A stretch of 64,000 bases of DNA from Cytophagales bacterium (GTDB lineage Bacteria; Bacteroidota; Bacteroidia; Cytophagales; Cyclobacteriaceae). This document shows positions 36,319 to 44,849 of this stretch, piece by piece. The notes below the pieces were generated by a model. The model did not search any database, was not told the DNA's origin, and was given only the letters and a program-made list of their open reading frames with translations. Numbering within the stretch: the stretch's first letter is position 1; each line of letters starts with the position of its first letter. A program made the position numbers and the translations under genes. Location: positions 24,902 to 88,901 of the forward strand of contig JAKSDO010000171.1 in the NCBI GenBank assembly GCA_022360055.1, read 5' to 3'.

Positions 36319-37971
36319 ATGAAGCATCTTTCGGTCCGTACATCTTTTTTGCTGATCTCCGTTTTTTTGGCTTGTACGGATAGTAATCCGGGCGCGCAAA
36401 TTTCACAGCCAAACGTACTGCTAATTATCATCGATGATCTGAACGACTACCTGGGAAGCTACGGAGGTCATCCGCAGGCCAAAACGCCGAATATCGACAA
36501 ACTGGCGGCCGCAGGAACGGTTTTTACCAATGCACACACAAATTCCCCGGTGTGCTCTCCTTCCAGGAACAGCATGTTTACCGGGATCTATCCCCACACT
36601 TCAAAGGACTTTGGGTGGACCTATCATATACATCAGGCCGTGTTGAAAGATACCAAAACCTTTATTGAGCTCTTCCGGGAAAACGGGTACAAAACCGTCG
36701 GATCGGGGAAGCTACTCAGCAGAAATGTACTTGACTATTGGGATGAATGGGGCGTCCCCGAACGGATCAATTACGGTCCGCATGCTTTTGACGGGGAGCA
36801 ACCCGTCGGACACCCGTCGGTGCCAATGCCCTTCCGGGGGGTTAATTTCGTAGACGGTTCTTTCGGCCCGCTTTCCGATATTCCAAAGTTTGATCCTGAC
36901 GGAACCGGCCCGAAAGAAACAGGGTGGACATATGCGGGGACCGATGTATTCGACTATGTTGATGATGAGAACCGCGACCTGATGCCGGATGAACTGCACG
37001 CCCGATGGGCGGCCGCCAAAATTAAAGAGCTGGAGCGGCAGAATACCGGACAACCGTTCTTCATGGGCGTGGGATTTGTAAAGCCTCATACGCCACTGTA
37101 TGCGCCGGAAAAATATTTTGATATGTTTCCGCAGGATAAAATTCAATTACCGGTGATCAGAGAAGGAGATCGTGACGATGTTTTTTATTCAACAGTGTAC
37201 CCGCCAACAGAAATGGGCCTGCATTATTACCGGGCTTTGAAAGCGTCATATCCGGAAGGAAACGAAGGATTGAAACGAATAATTCAGGCCTACCTCGCAT
37301 GTGTTGCTTTTGTCGATGAGCAGGTCGGGCTGGTTATGGATGCTTTGGACAACAGCAAATTCAGAGATAATACCATTGTTATTTTTACCAGCGATCACGG
37401 ATGGCAGTTCGGAGAGAAAGATTACCTGTATAAAAACTCACCCTGGGAAGAGAGCACACGGGTTCCGCTTATCCTGCGCACACCGGAAGCGGCCATGCCC
37501 GGTTCCGAAGTCCGTCATCCTGTTTCTTTAATCGATATTTACCCGACCTTGATCGATATGTGCGGCCTGGACGGATCGACAAAAAAGGTCGAAACGGCTC
37601 CGGGCATTGAAGGATTCAGTTTACGGCCATTTTTGAGGAATCCGGACTTTGATGCCTGGGAGGGACCGGACGGTGTCCTGACAGTGATGGGGGCCGGAAT
37701 CAATAAACCGATCGAAGGGCTGGGAGTGCGCATCAACAAAACGGCATTGTGGCACATAAAAATATTGAAAGACCTGGACGACGCATACGTCATGAAGCAA
37801 AACTATACGTACCGGACAAAAGACTGGAGATACATTCGATACCGGAATGGAAAAGAAGAACTATACCACCACAAAGACGATCCCAACGAATGGAAAAACC
37901 TGGCGCTGAATAAAGGCTACTTTGAGGTAAAAGAGGATCTGAAAAAGCAGATGCTGGAGATCATCAATTGA
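36319..37971 (+). CDS. Sulfatase lipoprotein (S1 family, iduronate-2-sulfatase-like)
   Basis: A 550-aa sulfatase lipoprotein (FLAC lipobox, C19). Metal site VLLIIIDDLNDYLGSYGGHP, formylglycine motif CSPSRNSMFTGIYPH (C79), GSGKLLSRN in place of the usual GKWHLG, and second metal site IVIFTSDHGWQFGEKDYLYK. The DDLND opening and SDHGWQLGEK-like motif are characteristic of the iduronate-2-sulfatase/S1_7-like group, which act on sulfated uronates or rhamnose. It lies 106 bases after the rhamnosidase gene and closes the polysaccharide locus. Together the three sulfatases belong to clearly different subfamilies, so several sulfate positions in the substrate are expected. Confidence 0.94.
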   Translation: MKHLSVRTSFLLISVFLACTDSNPGAQISQPNVLLIIIDDLNDYLGSYGGHPQAKTPNIDKLAAAGTVFTNAHTNSPVCSPSRNSMFTGIYPHTSKDFGWTYHIHQAVLKDTKTFIELFRENGYKTVGSGKLLSRNVLDYWDEWGVPERINYGPHAFDGEQPVGHPSVPMPFRGVNFVDGSFGPLSDIPKFDPDGTGPKETGWTYAGTDVFDYVDDENRDLMPDELHARWAAAKIKELERQNTGQPFFMGVGFVKPHTPLYAPEKYFDMFPQDKIQLPVIREGDRDDVFYSTVYPPTEMGLHYYRALKASYPEGNEGLKRIIQAYLACVAFVDEQVGLVMDALDNSKFRDNTIVIFTSDHGWQFGEKDYLYKNSPWEESTRVPLILRTPEAAMPGSEVRHPVSLIDIYPTLIDMCGLDGSTKKVETAPGIEGFSLRPFLRNPDFDAWEGPDGVLTVMGAGINKPIEGLGVRINKTALWHIKILKDLDDAYVMKQNYTYRTKDWRYIRYRNGKEELYHHKDDPNEWKNLALNKGYFEVKEDLKKQMLEIIN

Positions 37972-38121
37972 GGCGTGAATTTATATCGGCGTTTAAGAGG
38001 GAAGCTTTGCCGGGATTTTACCAGTTTGGTACAGATTTTCGAGGGGTACGGAAAGTGCTTCAACGAACATAGACCGGTTTATCAGGTAGTGAATAATGAA
38101 CTGCCAATTAATGCTTACAGG

Positions 38122-38129
38122 TATCTTTG
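38122..38129 (+). promoter_or_regulatory. Bacteroidota -7 box candidate for the Crp gene
   Basis: TATCTTTG matches TAnnTTTG. A small hairpin CCGACA / TGTCGG (38153-38158 with 38164-38169) lies just past the expected start of transcription, in a leader of about 115 bases before the ATG at 38250. Confidence 0.45.
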
Positions 38130-38249
38130 CTACAAATAAAAAAATACAAGGTCCGACATCCACTGTCGGTCATTTTGCGTTAAAACCATCACAAACCAAA
38201 AAACTACCGATAGCACCACCGTTTTTCCCAATACGCAAACGAGAACTGA

Positions 38250-38807
38250 ATGCAACAATTAATTGAATACATAGAACGGTTTGTAAAACTGAATTCTGAA
38301 GCGATAAAGGAATTGGAAAAACGCACCGAATTGGAATCCTATACTAAAAATCGGCATATTATTGAGGCTGGTCAGCGTTGTAATAAGCTCTGGTTTCTAA
38401 AAAAAGGAATGGTCAGAAAGTATCAGATTTGGGATGGTAAAGAAATAACCGCATGGATACACGTTGAAAATGAAATGTTTACGTCGTTGCAAAGCTATGC
38501 ACAAAACATTCCCGCGGATGAATACCTGCAAGCCTGTGAAGAAACCGAGGTAATAAGTATAACAAAAACGAACAGCGAAAAACTTGCAAGATTTACGGAA
38601 TTCATGATCTTTAGTAATGCCTTGATGGAAAGAGAATTTGTAAATATTGACATTCATACGAAAGCTTTGAATCAAAGAAATGCCAGAGGAAAATATGAGT
38701 ATCTTAGAGAGATAGCTCCCGAAATGACCGGAAGGGCAAAATTAGGTCATATAGCATCAATAATCGGAGTAACACAGGAAACTTTAAGCCGAATCAGGAA
38801 AGGTTGA
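38250..38807 (+). CDS. Crp/Fnr-family transcription regulator
   Basis: A 185-aa regulator with an N-terminal cyclic-nucleotide-binding-like beta-barrel (about 25-115: HIIEAGQRCNKLWFLKKGMV, ENEMFTSLQSYAQNIPADEY) and a C-terminal helix-turn-helix (GHIASIIGVTQETLSRIRKG). It lacks the Fnr cysteine cluster and the residues that define cAMP binding in Crp, as is usual for the many short Bacteroidota Crp/Fnr proteins that often act beside a single target gene. It precedes an alpha/beta hydrolase gene by 66 bases in the same direction, the probable partner and target. The region from here to about 49 kb looks more AT-rich than the polysaccharide locus. Confidence 0.87.
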   Translation: MQQLIEYIERFVKLNSEAIKELEKRTELESYTKNRHIIEAGQRCNKLWFLKKGMVRKYQIWDGKEITAWIHVENEMFTSLQSYAQNIPADEYLQACEETEVISITKTNSEKLARFTEFMIFSNALMEREFVNIDIHTKALNQRNARGKYEYLREIAPEMTGRAKLGHIASIIGVTQETLSRIRKG

Positions 38808-38873
38808 TTTTTTGATATATATCAAAAGAATAGTTATTGTCCTTTTAGTTCTTTGCCAGATAAAAAAAGTAAA

Positions 38874-39731
38874 ATGGTAAAGCGCTCAATTTATAAATCG
38901 GAATCAGGGAAAAAACGAATTTTGGGTTTTTACGAAAACGTATTGAAAGAATATTATCAGCCATCGGAGCAATACATGGTTGAAACTATTTTTGGTAAGA
39001 CTTTTGTAATTGAAAGTGGTAGTAAAACTGCACCTGCGATTGTTTTGCTGCATGGAACGGGTTCAAATTCAGCCATGTGGATTGCCGATGCAAAAGAACT
39101 TTCGGCGAAATATCATGTTTTTGCAATTGATATTATAGGCGAGTGCGGAAGGAGTTCTGAAAACAGGCCGGACTTTAAAAACAACCACTACTCGAACTGG
39201 CTGTCGGAAATATTGGAAAATCTGAAATTAAAACATGTATCAATAATTGGATGTTCTTTAGGAGCCTGGATTGCGTTGGATTTTTCCATAAAGCATCCTG
39301 AAAAAGTTAAAAAACTTGTTTTGCTTGCAACTGCAGGAGTTACTCAGGTCAAAGCATCAACTATTTTCTGGATTATTGTCACGTCAATAACAGGAAAATG
39401 GGGATTTAACAAACTTAATAAAATGGTCTACGGGAATCTTGAAATTGATAAACAGGTATTGGAATTTGCATCATTGATAAAAGAGCATTTTAAACCACGA
39501 ACTGAAGTATTGCCTGTTTTTACGGATGACCAATTAAAACAAATTCAAGCTTCAACTCTATTCATCGGTGGTGAGAATGACTGTTTTTATAATTCTCAAA
39601 AGACAGCAATGAGGCTATATGGTTCGATTGAAAAATTTAAATACCTGGTTCTCAAAAATACAGGTCATGTATTGGTAAATCAGACTGCCGGAATTGTTCA
39701 ATTTTTAAATGAGGAGCCAAATGAGACCTGA
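38874..39731 (+). CDS. Alpha/beta hydrolase
   Basis: A 285-aa cytoplasmic hydrolase of the broad alpha/beta fold. Oxyanion-hole region VLLHGTGSNSAMW, nucleophile S128 in the elbow IGCSLGAWIALD (GxSxG), acid in GGENDCFY and catalytic His in KNTGHVLVNQ. The cap region (about 160-210) is helical. Such enzymes cleave esters, lactones or C-C bonds; the substrate is not deducible. The start chosen is the ATG at 38874; an in-frame TTG at 38853 would add seven residues. It follows the Crp/Fnr regulator and is likely controlled by it. Codon use is more AT-biased than in the polysaccharide locus. A small frame on the other strand overlaps its 3' end. Confidence 0.9.
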   Translation: MVKRSIYKSESGKKRILGFYENVLKEYYQPSEQYMVETIFGKTFVIESGSKTAPAIVLLHGTGSNSAMWIADAKELSAKYHVFAIDIIGECGRSSENRPDFKNNHYSNWLSEILENLKLKHVSIIGCSLGAWIALDFSIKHPEKVKKLVLLATAGVTQVKASTIFWIIVTSITGKWGFNKLNKMVYGNLEIDKQVLEFASLIKEHFKPRTEVLPVFTDDQLKQIQASTLFIGGENDCFYNSQKTAMRLYGSIEKFKYLVLKNTGHVLVNQTAGIVQFLNEEPNET

Positions 39732-39863
39732 AATTTCAGCCCGGTTATCCCCTAAATGTTCCCGGGTCTTAAAGCATCGGAACCATCCGTAGGACGGTCC
39801 TTGTATGAGCTTCTCACTCATGCCGGGGAAATCACGTTTCAATTCCTCGATTGATTCAGGCAC
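39705..39863 (-). CDS. Possible 52-aa small protein, overlapping neighbours
   Basis: A GTG at 39863 opens a frame with protein-like composition (ESIEELKRDFPGMSEKLIQG, then SYGWFRCFKTREHLGDNRAE) ending at 39705. It overlaps the stop of the small membrane protein upstream and runs antisense into the last 27 bases of the hydrolase gene. It may be a real coupled small gene or the fragment of a longer one. No family recognised. Confidence 0.3.
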   Translation of the reverse strand: MPESIEELKRDFPGMSEKLIQGPSYGWFRCFKTREHLGDNRAEISGLIWLLI

Positions 39864-39999
39864 CAAATAAATAATCCCAATTAAAGACGATCTGTACGGT
39901 GAGCAAGATCAATGATGCCAGCCATAAACCAATCAGGATATATATCGTAATTTTATCTTTAACTTGCCTCTCCCGCTGTTTTTTTTCCGACCAATCCAT
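39856..39999 (-). CDS. 47-aa single-span membrane protein
   Basis: ATG at 39999 on the minus strand opens a 47-codon frame: a charged, cytoplasmic-looking N-terminus (MDWSEKKQRERQVKDK), then one transmembrane helix (ITIYILIGLWLASLILLTVQ) and a short tail IVFNWDYLFGA. The clean head-helix-tail design with KKQRERQ before the helix makes a real gene likely. It lies in a 0.7 kb stretch otherwise without larger genes. Function unknown; small proteins like this often attach to membrane complexes. No recognisable Shine-Dalgarno, as is common in Bacteroidota. Confidence 0.5.
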   Translation of the reverse strand: MDWSEKKQRERQVKDKITIYILIGLWLASLILLTVQIVFNWDYLFGA

Positions 40000-40287
40000 A
40001 TTGAAATTGATATTTATCGATAGATCCACTTAAACTTAAAATAGTGAACCTCAACGTTGAAAAATTTAAAAAAAGGTAATAATTAAACACCTCTTACTAA
40101 GAAATAATTCCTTTTAACGCGTTAAATCGGAATATAGGTTCATTTTATGACCTTCTTTTCAGATGAATCGATGCTCCGAATTCACCGGCGATATTGTTAT
40201 TACTTAATTATGGGAGCGAATTTTACTATGTAAATCTTCCGGATGGGATGATCACAATAGAAAACTTAACAGAATAGGAATCTCGGG

Positions 40288-40422
40288 ATGAACTCAAAAC
40301 CTGTGAAATTTGTTTTGTTGATACACCTGCACTACGCATTATGTGCGCAGTTCGGGTTTCATGTAAAATTGGAATATGAGACCGGTAAGACCGGAGCAAT
40401 TTTAGGACACACACGCGCATGA
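40288..40422 (+). CDS. Possible 44-aa exported peptide or truncated gene start
   Basis: ATG at 40288 opens a frame whose first 21 residues (MNSKPVKFVLLIHLHYALCA) look like a weak signal peptide, followed by QFGFHVKLEYETGKTGAILG and a stop. The mature part resembles the first strand of an outer-membrane barrel, so it might be a truncated gene. The 700-base gap around it has no other supported feature apart from the two small minus-strand frames to its left. Confidence 0.25.
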   Translation: MNSKPVKFVLLIHLHYALCAQFGFHVKLEYETGKTGAILGHTRA

Positions 40423-40464
40423 TTATATATCTCTGTGCGTCAGCTAACTAAAAAATATAAACAG

Positions 40465-41517
40465 ATGAAAACACAGATTAAACATTTTATGGTTTTTCTT
40501 CTTGCCGTCGGTTTATCATCGTGCGAAGAAACGGATAATTTTCAAAAGGATTTGACCTATTCCGAATATTTGAATGATAAGTCGATACATTTAATTCGGA
40601 TATTCAACGGCGATATTTGGGTATCGTCCACAAATGTATGTGACACCTGCTATGTGGCTCCTCAGAATAGCAGAGTCCCGCTGACAGCTCAATTGACCAG
40701 AATCAATAATTCCGGGTTTGACTATGAGGAGCCGACAAATGTCTCTGCCCCGGTTGCGGACAACCGGGGTAATTTATACGTATCCGGAAATTTATGGCAA
40801 TACCCTTACGAGTCGAGAAATAAGTTGTTTCGTGTAAAAGCCATTGGGAAGTACGAACTGGTCCTTGAAACCGGGGATTTTTACTTTGATGATTTTGCGT
40901 TTGACCGGAATAACAACATCTGGTTTCACGGACATGAAGGGATTGCATTTTATAATGGCAGTGATTTAAAGGTATATGATACGAGTAATTCCATGTTACC
41001 TACGAACATCAACCACGGATTGGCAATTGGCAAAGACGGTATTGTGTGGGTGGCGTTGGATCATGAGGGTGGCCTGCTGAAAATAACCGGAGATAAATGG
41101 GAATTCATCCCGTATGCCAATATACCCGGTAATATCTCCTATTTGAGTAATCCAATTGTTGACAATGAAAACAATATTTGGTTCAGGGTTTCCACGCTTA
41201 ATCGTACGGACACAAAATCTGACATATTGCGATTCGATGGCAGAGACTGGTATTATGAATATATTGGGCACGGGGATTATACCAGGGCGATGGAAATTGA
41301 TTCGGAAGGGATTATTTGGGTAATTACGTTTGATATGGAATACAGTCACGAGGGATACCCGATAACAAAATCATCGGACATAACCTATTATCAAGATGAA
41401 GCATGGACCAATTTTGACATTGGTGACATACGCAATACCGAAATATTTACTTTAAATGCCGATAGCAAGAGAATTTACATTGGAACAGGTAAGGGGATGA
41501 AAGTGATTGAAAAATGA
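40465..41517 (+). CDS. Propeller-type lipoprotein of unknown role
   Basis: A 350-aa lipoprotein (lipobox LSSC, C20; start at the ATG 40465, the upstream ATG-less extension being ignored). The mature chain has repeats with the consensus DxxNNIWFxxxxGIxxY: NNIWFHGHEGIAFYNG, GIVWVALDHEGGLLKITGD, NNIWFRVSTLNRTD and GIIWVITFDMEYSHEG. This is the two-component-regulator propeller (Reg_prop) repeat of HTCS sensors, here without kinase or membrane helix, ending IYIGTGKGMKVIEK. A cell-envelope sensing or binding role is plausible. The next genes are the reverse-strand STN/FecR/sigma group; whether it belongs with them is unknown. Confidence 0.75.
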   Translation: MKTQIKHFMVFLLAVGLSSCEETDNFQKDLTYSEYLNDKSIHLIRIFNGDIWVSSTNVCDTCYVAPQNSRVPLTAQLTRINNSGFDYEEPTNVSAPVADNRGNLYVSGNLWQYPYESRNKLFRVKAIGKYELVLETGDFYFDDFAFDRNNNIWFHGHEGIAFYNGSDLKVYDTSNSMLPTNINHGLAIGKDGIVWVALDHEGGLLKITGDKWEFIPYANIPGNISYLSNPIVDNENNIWFRVSTLNRTDTKSDILRFDGRDWYYEYIGHGDYTRAMEIDSEGIIWVITFDMEYSHEGYPITKSSDITYYQDEAWTNFDIGDIRNTEIFTLNADSKRIYIGTGKGMKVIEK

Positions 41518-41802
41518 GAAAATACGTTTGCGGCCCATGGTAAGATACGTTGTCCGGGACAAGTAAAACAATTTACGGGTGCGGTTAAAAAAGAGCGACA
41601 ATAAATCCGAAAGGATGGTAGTTCCGTTAGTCAGAGTCCCCGTCTGGTGTAGATCACCTGATCTCGGGAATCCCTGACCGTGAGTTCATATTTACAGCTA
41701 TTATTGAGTTGGGGACCTCCGGTATCATGTAACTATCCAATTATCATTAATGCCATCTCCGTTGGTTATAAAAGAGTTGAGAATGTATTGCCAAATGAAC
41801 CT

Positions 41803-43050
41803 TTATAACACATACTGAATCCCTGCCGCAAACTGGAATAATCCTAATCTGGTTTTTGGGCCTTTCGCATTAATGCTTTTAAAATACTGCCTCCAGTCTG
41901 AAGACAACGACAATGAAAAATAGTCGCTGAGTTGGTATTCAGTTTCAATACCAACATGAAGACCGAGAAGTTCCGGACGAATTTTCATGGTGATAGATTC
42001 AGGCGTTTCGATCTCCGAGTCATCTCCACGAAAAGTTTGGTATTTCTTATTTAACAGAAAGCCGGAAGAAAGACCCAGTTTCCAAAAAAAAATCAAATTA
42101 CCTTTTCTCAGAATAGAATAATTGAACGAAAGCGGAATCTCCACGTAAGCCTGTTGATAAGCGGTTCTGTCCGGTATATTAGGATCTCCGGAATCCACAG
42201 GTCGAAAATTATAATAGAGGTCAAAGTTTTTCGTGGAATATAAAATGTCCATGAGAATTTTCCACCGTGTCCCGGATTTGAACCCGCCGGATAACCCGAT
42301 GCTGTAATTGATGCCTGTTTTATACGTAAAGCCCTTGTTTTCTACAGTATTACCGATTAGATGATAGAAATCGGCTGAAACCGTTGGACCAAGGCATATG
42401 GATCTTTCCCGGATCGATCCCTTGCGAATTCCGGATTCCCGTTTATCCGGATCGCATGAAATTTCCGGTATGCCAGGTATTGGATTTTTCATCCGATTAT
42501 ATTTTTTTAGGTTGCCGACACCCAGAGCAAAATAATTATGCTCGAGTGTATCCTGAGTTTGCTCCGGTCTTACCGGTTTCATCTCATTTATCGGAGATAT
42601 GCTTGCGAGGCGGGCATCTTTTTCCACAACAGCGATAATATCAATGCTCTTTGGCTTCATTTCTTTAGGTAGAGATTCAATTGTCTTAACTGGTAACTCT
42701 TGATTTCCATGGGATTGGATTTCATCTTTGATTTTGATCAATGAAGTGGCATTGATAAGGGCTATGTGGTTCTTTACAACTTTGTATTCAATTCCGGTTT
42801 GTTCTGATAACGAATTTAGAACAGCCGTCAGCGATTCATTAGTTTGTTTGAGCGTAATGGAGGAATCCAAAGGTATACTTCCGGGGACAAAGGAAAATTT
42901 CAGCTCGAGATCTCGCTCCATTTTATTCAGTACCACGCTCAGCTTTTGATTTTCATAATTCACCGTAACAGTCCGTTCCGGGTTTTGGGCAAGAGCCAAG
43001 GCACTTGATAGAGTCAAACAAGTTATGAGGAAGCATATTTTGTTTTGCAT
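41803..43050 (-). CDS. STN-domain outer-membrane barrel protein
   Basis: A 415-aa exported protein from the ATG at 43050 (MQNKICFLITCLTLSSALAL signal peptide, cleaved near ALAQ). The first mature domain is an STN (secretin/TonB short N-terminal) domain, with RTVTVNYENQKLSVVLNKME and LTAVLNSLSEQTGIEYKVVK. In TonB receptors this domain touches the FecR anti-sigma protein. A linker of about 80 residues follows, then a C-terminal half of amphipathic strands (GLHVGIETEYQLSDYFSLSL, LGLFQFAAGIQYVL with final residue Leu) like a small outer-membrane barrel. There is no TonB box, plug domain or large barrel. Encoded just after fecR, it is the probable signal receiver of that pair. Confidence 0.8.
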   Translation of the reverse strand: MQNKICFLITCLTLSSALALAQNPERTVTVNYENQKLSVVLNKMERDLELKFSFVPGSIPLDSSITLKQTNESLTAVLNSLSEQTGIEYKVVKNHIALINATSLIKIKDEIQSHGNQELPVKTIESLPKEMKPKSIDIIAVVEKDARLASISPINEMKPVRPEQTQDTLEHNYFALGVGNLKKYNRMKNPIPGIPEISCDPDKRESGIRKGSIRERSICLGPTVSADFYHLIGNTVENKGFTYKTGINYSIGLSGGFKSGTRWKILMDILYSTKNFDLYYNFRPVDSGDPNIPDRTAYQQAYVEIPLSFNYSILRKGNLIFFWKLGLSSGFLLNKKYQTFRGDDSEIETPESITMKIRPELLGLHVGIETEYQLSDYFSLSLSSDWRQYFKSINAKGPKTRLGLFQFAAGIQYVL

Positions 43051-43072
43051 GATCTTTCGGAGCCAACACGGA

Positions 43073-44065
43073 TTATAGACAATCATATCCTAAGAGCAAG
43101 ATGCGTTTATTGTCCATGTATTCCACAGATATATGAAGACTAAAGGCCAGTATTTCCAGTGTTTCCTTGAGGTCGAGTTGATCAAATTTTCCGGTAAATG
43201 GACAGCTAAGCAGTTCTGTGTGCTCGACGTCAAACTTCACATCATACATCTTTTCCAGTTCTTTCAATACTTCCCGTACTTGTACATGTTCAAAAGTCAA
43301 CTTTCCGGTTTTCCAGGCAAGTTCATTCGGGTTGATGCGGTCAATTTTTTGTATTTCTTCATCGGTTGAGATCATTATTTCTTCACCGGTTTCTATTTCG
43401 AGATGTTTGTCTTTATGAGACACAGTCACTTTGCCTGAAATTACCGAAACCAGAACAGGTTGTCCCGGATAGCTGCGAACCAGGAACGAAGTGCCCAATA
43501 CTCGGACGGTAGCATGGCCTGCATAAATAATAAAGGGTCGTTTCACATCGTGTTGAACTTTAAAAAAAGCTTCTCCATCCAGTTTTACGGTTCGTTGACG
43601 GGAATTTTGCCTGAAGATAACTTTGCTTTCTTTGTTTAAGTGTATGCTGCTGCTGTCGGGCAGGTTAATTTTACTCCCCGACACATGTGAGACCAGGATC
43701 GTTCCATCAAAATTTGACAAAGAGGAACGGCTTCCATACATCCAGGCAAAAAATGCGGTAGTGACAATTAAGAGGATGACCGAAGCAACGCGAAAGAATG
43801 GAAGAATTTCTCTAAGCTTGGATATTCGATGGATTTTTACCGGTTTTTGTAGATTGCGGATGTTTTGAATTATTTTTTGCTTCTCTTCTTCAAGGTTATA
43901 AACAGGTTCATCAGAATTCCCGCTCAATTCCCAGATTTTCTTTGCCTGCTCAAACTTTTGACGGTGCCTGACGTCCTGGTTCAGCCAGTCTTCCAGGGCC
44001 GCTCTCTCAGCATCGGAAATCCGGTTCATCAAAAACTTTTGTATTAGATTCCAGGATTTATTCAT
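43073..44065 (-). CDS. FecR-family anti-sigma regulator
   Basis: A 330-aa inner-membrane regulator from the ATG at 44065. N-terminal cytoplasmic part (1-80) with the anti-sigma-like ERAALEDWLNQDVRHRQKFE, TM helix about 90-112 (VASVILLIVTTAFFAWMYG), then a periplasmic FecR domain with VSGSKINLPDSSSIHLNKES, VKLDGEAFFKVQHDVKRPFI, TVRVLGTSFLVRSYP and a C-terminal FecR_C block with FEHVQVREVLKELEKMYDVK and LKETLEILAFSLHI. It holds the ECF sigma factor inactive until a periplasmic signal arrives. It sits between the degenerate gene at 44156 and the STN barrel gene, about 1.6 kb from the sigma gene, an unusual separation. Confidence 0.94.
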   Translation of the reverse strand: MNKSWNLIQKFLMNRISDAERAALEDWLNQDVRHRQKFEQAKKIWELSGNSDEPVYNLEEEKQKIIQNIRNLQKPVKIHRISKLREILPFFRVASVILLIVTTAFFAWMYGSRSSLSNFDGTILVSHVSGSKINLPDSSSIHLNKESKVIFRQNSRQRTVKLDGEAFFKVQHDVKRPFIIYAGHATVRVLGTSFLVRSYPGQPVLVSVISGKVTVSHKDKHLEIETGEEIMISTDEEIQKIDRINPNELAWKTGKLTFEHVQVREVLKELEKMYDVKFDVEHTELLSCPFTGKFDQLDLKETLEILAFSLHISVEYMDNKRILLLGYDCL

Positions 44066-44155
44066 AATCACTACAGATTATACCCTCACTTATGATACAC
44101 AAAAAAAGCTCGTAACCCTCCCTAAGTTATGCAGTTTTTTTATCAAGGTCGGATC

Positions 44156-44820
44156 TTAATATCCAATTGGTGCAGAGCTTACACTTCGGCATTTCCGCAT
44201 CATTGACTTGCAAAACGGCAGGGATCCATATTCCTTATCGAATAACATTGGAGCAAAAGAAATCCCTGTGGTGATTGTGACACTACGGGAAAAAACACTT
44301 GAGCCATTCCTGTTTACAATATTGAGTTCATATCGAAAAGCATTTAATGGGCCTTTTCCGTTGTCCCCATCCATTACATCCCAGGTGTCGTTGATCGCAT
44401 CACCGTTTGGCATAACAACATTAGGGATTAAAACAGAGAAATCACCTTCTGGATCAGGAGCAACATCAATATCAGTATAAACCGTAATTCCAGTCGATAA
44501 ATCCCTAACACTAACTTCAAAATTAGTTGTTGTGGCAATTTGAGTGTTTAGAATTACCAATGTAGATTGATTGCCATTTAATTCAACAGATGAACTTGGA
44601 TCTGAGTACCAATAATATCGAAAATTACCGACCCTCCAGTTACTACAGCAGTGAGTGTAACATTACCACACTGGTTGACAGCATTATTGGTGTCGGTTAA
44701 GCATACCATATGTTGTACACTACTTATAGAAGTAGCCGATAAAAGGATCAATAGGATAAGGTATGTTTTAACGCTTTTTGAAAATCCATTGATCAATAAA
44801 TTTTTTAATCCATTTAGCAT
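44156..44820 (-). pseudogene. Frameshifted exported protein with degraded C-terminal sorting-type domain
   Basis: The 5' frame encodes a signal-like helix (TYLILLILLSATSISSVQHM) and AVNQCGNVTLTAVVTGGSV, then stops at 44578. A shifted frame continues at once with FRYYWYSDPSSSVELNGNQS, LVILNTQIATTTNFEVSVRD, then VLIPNVVMPNGDAINDTWDV and FRYELNIVNRNGSSVF. Together they read as one protein with the repeat type C-x-x-x-x-L-T-A...YYWYS and a gliding-motility/type B sorting domain. One missing base in the four-T run at about 44618-44623 would restore the frame. After NRNGSSVF the expected WDG and terminal strands are absent and the tail is unrelated. Called pseudogene; a sequencing error could explain only the first lesion. 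Confidence 0.7.
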
Positions 44821-44849
44821 AATAATTAAAGTTCAAGATTTATTTAAAG

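Noticed and set aside
38153..38169. Small hairpin in the Crp gene leader as a possible riboswitch
   Set aside because: A 6-bp stem alone is too little; no conserved riboswitch core is recognisable.
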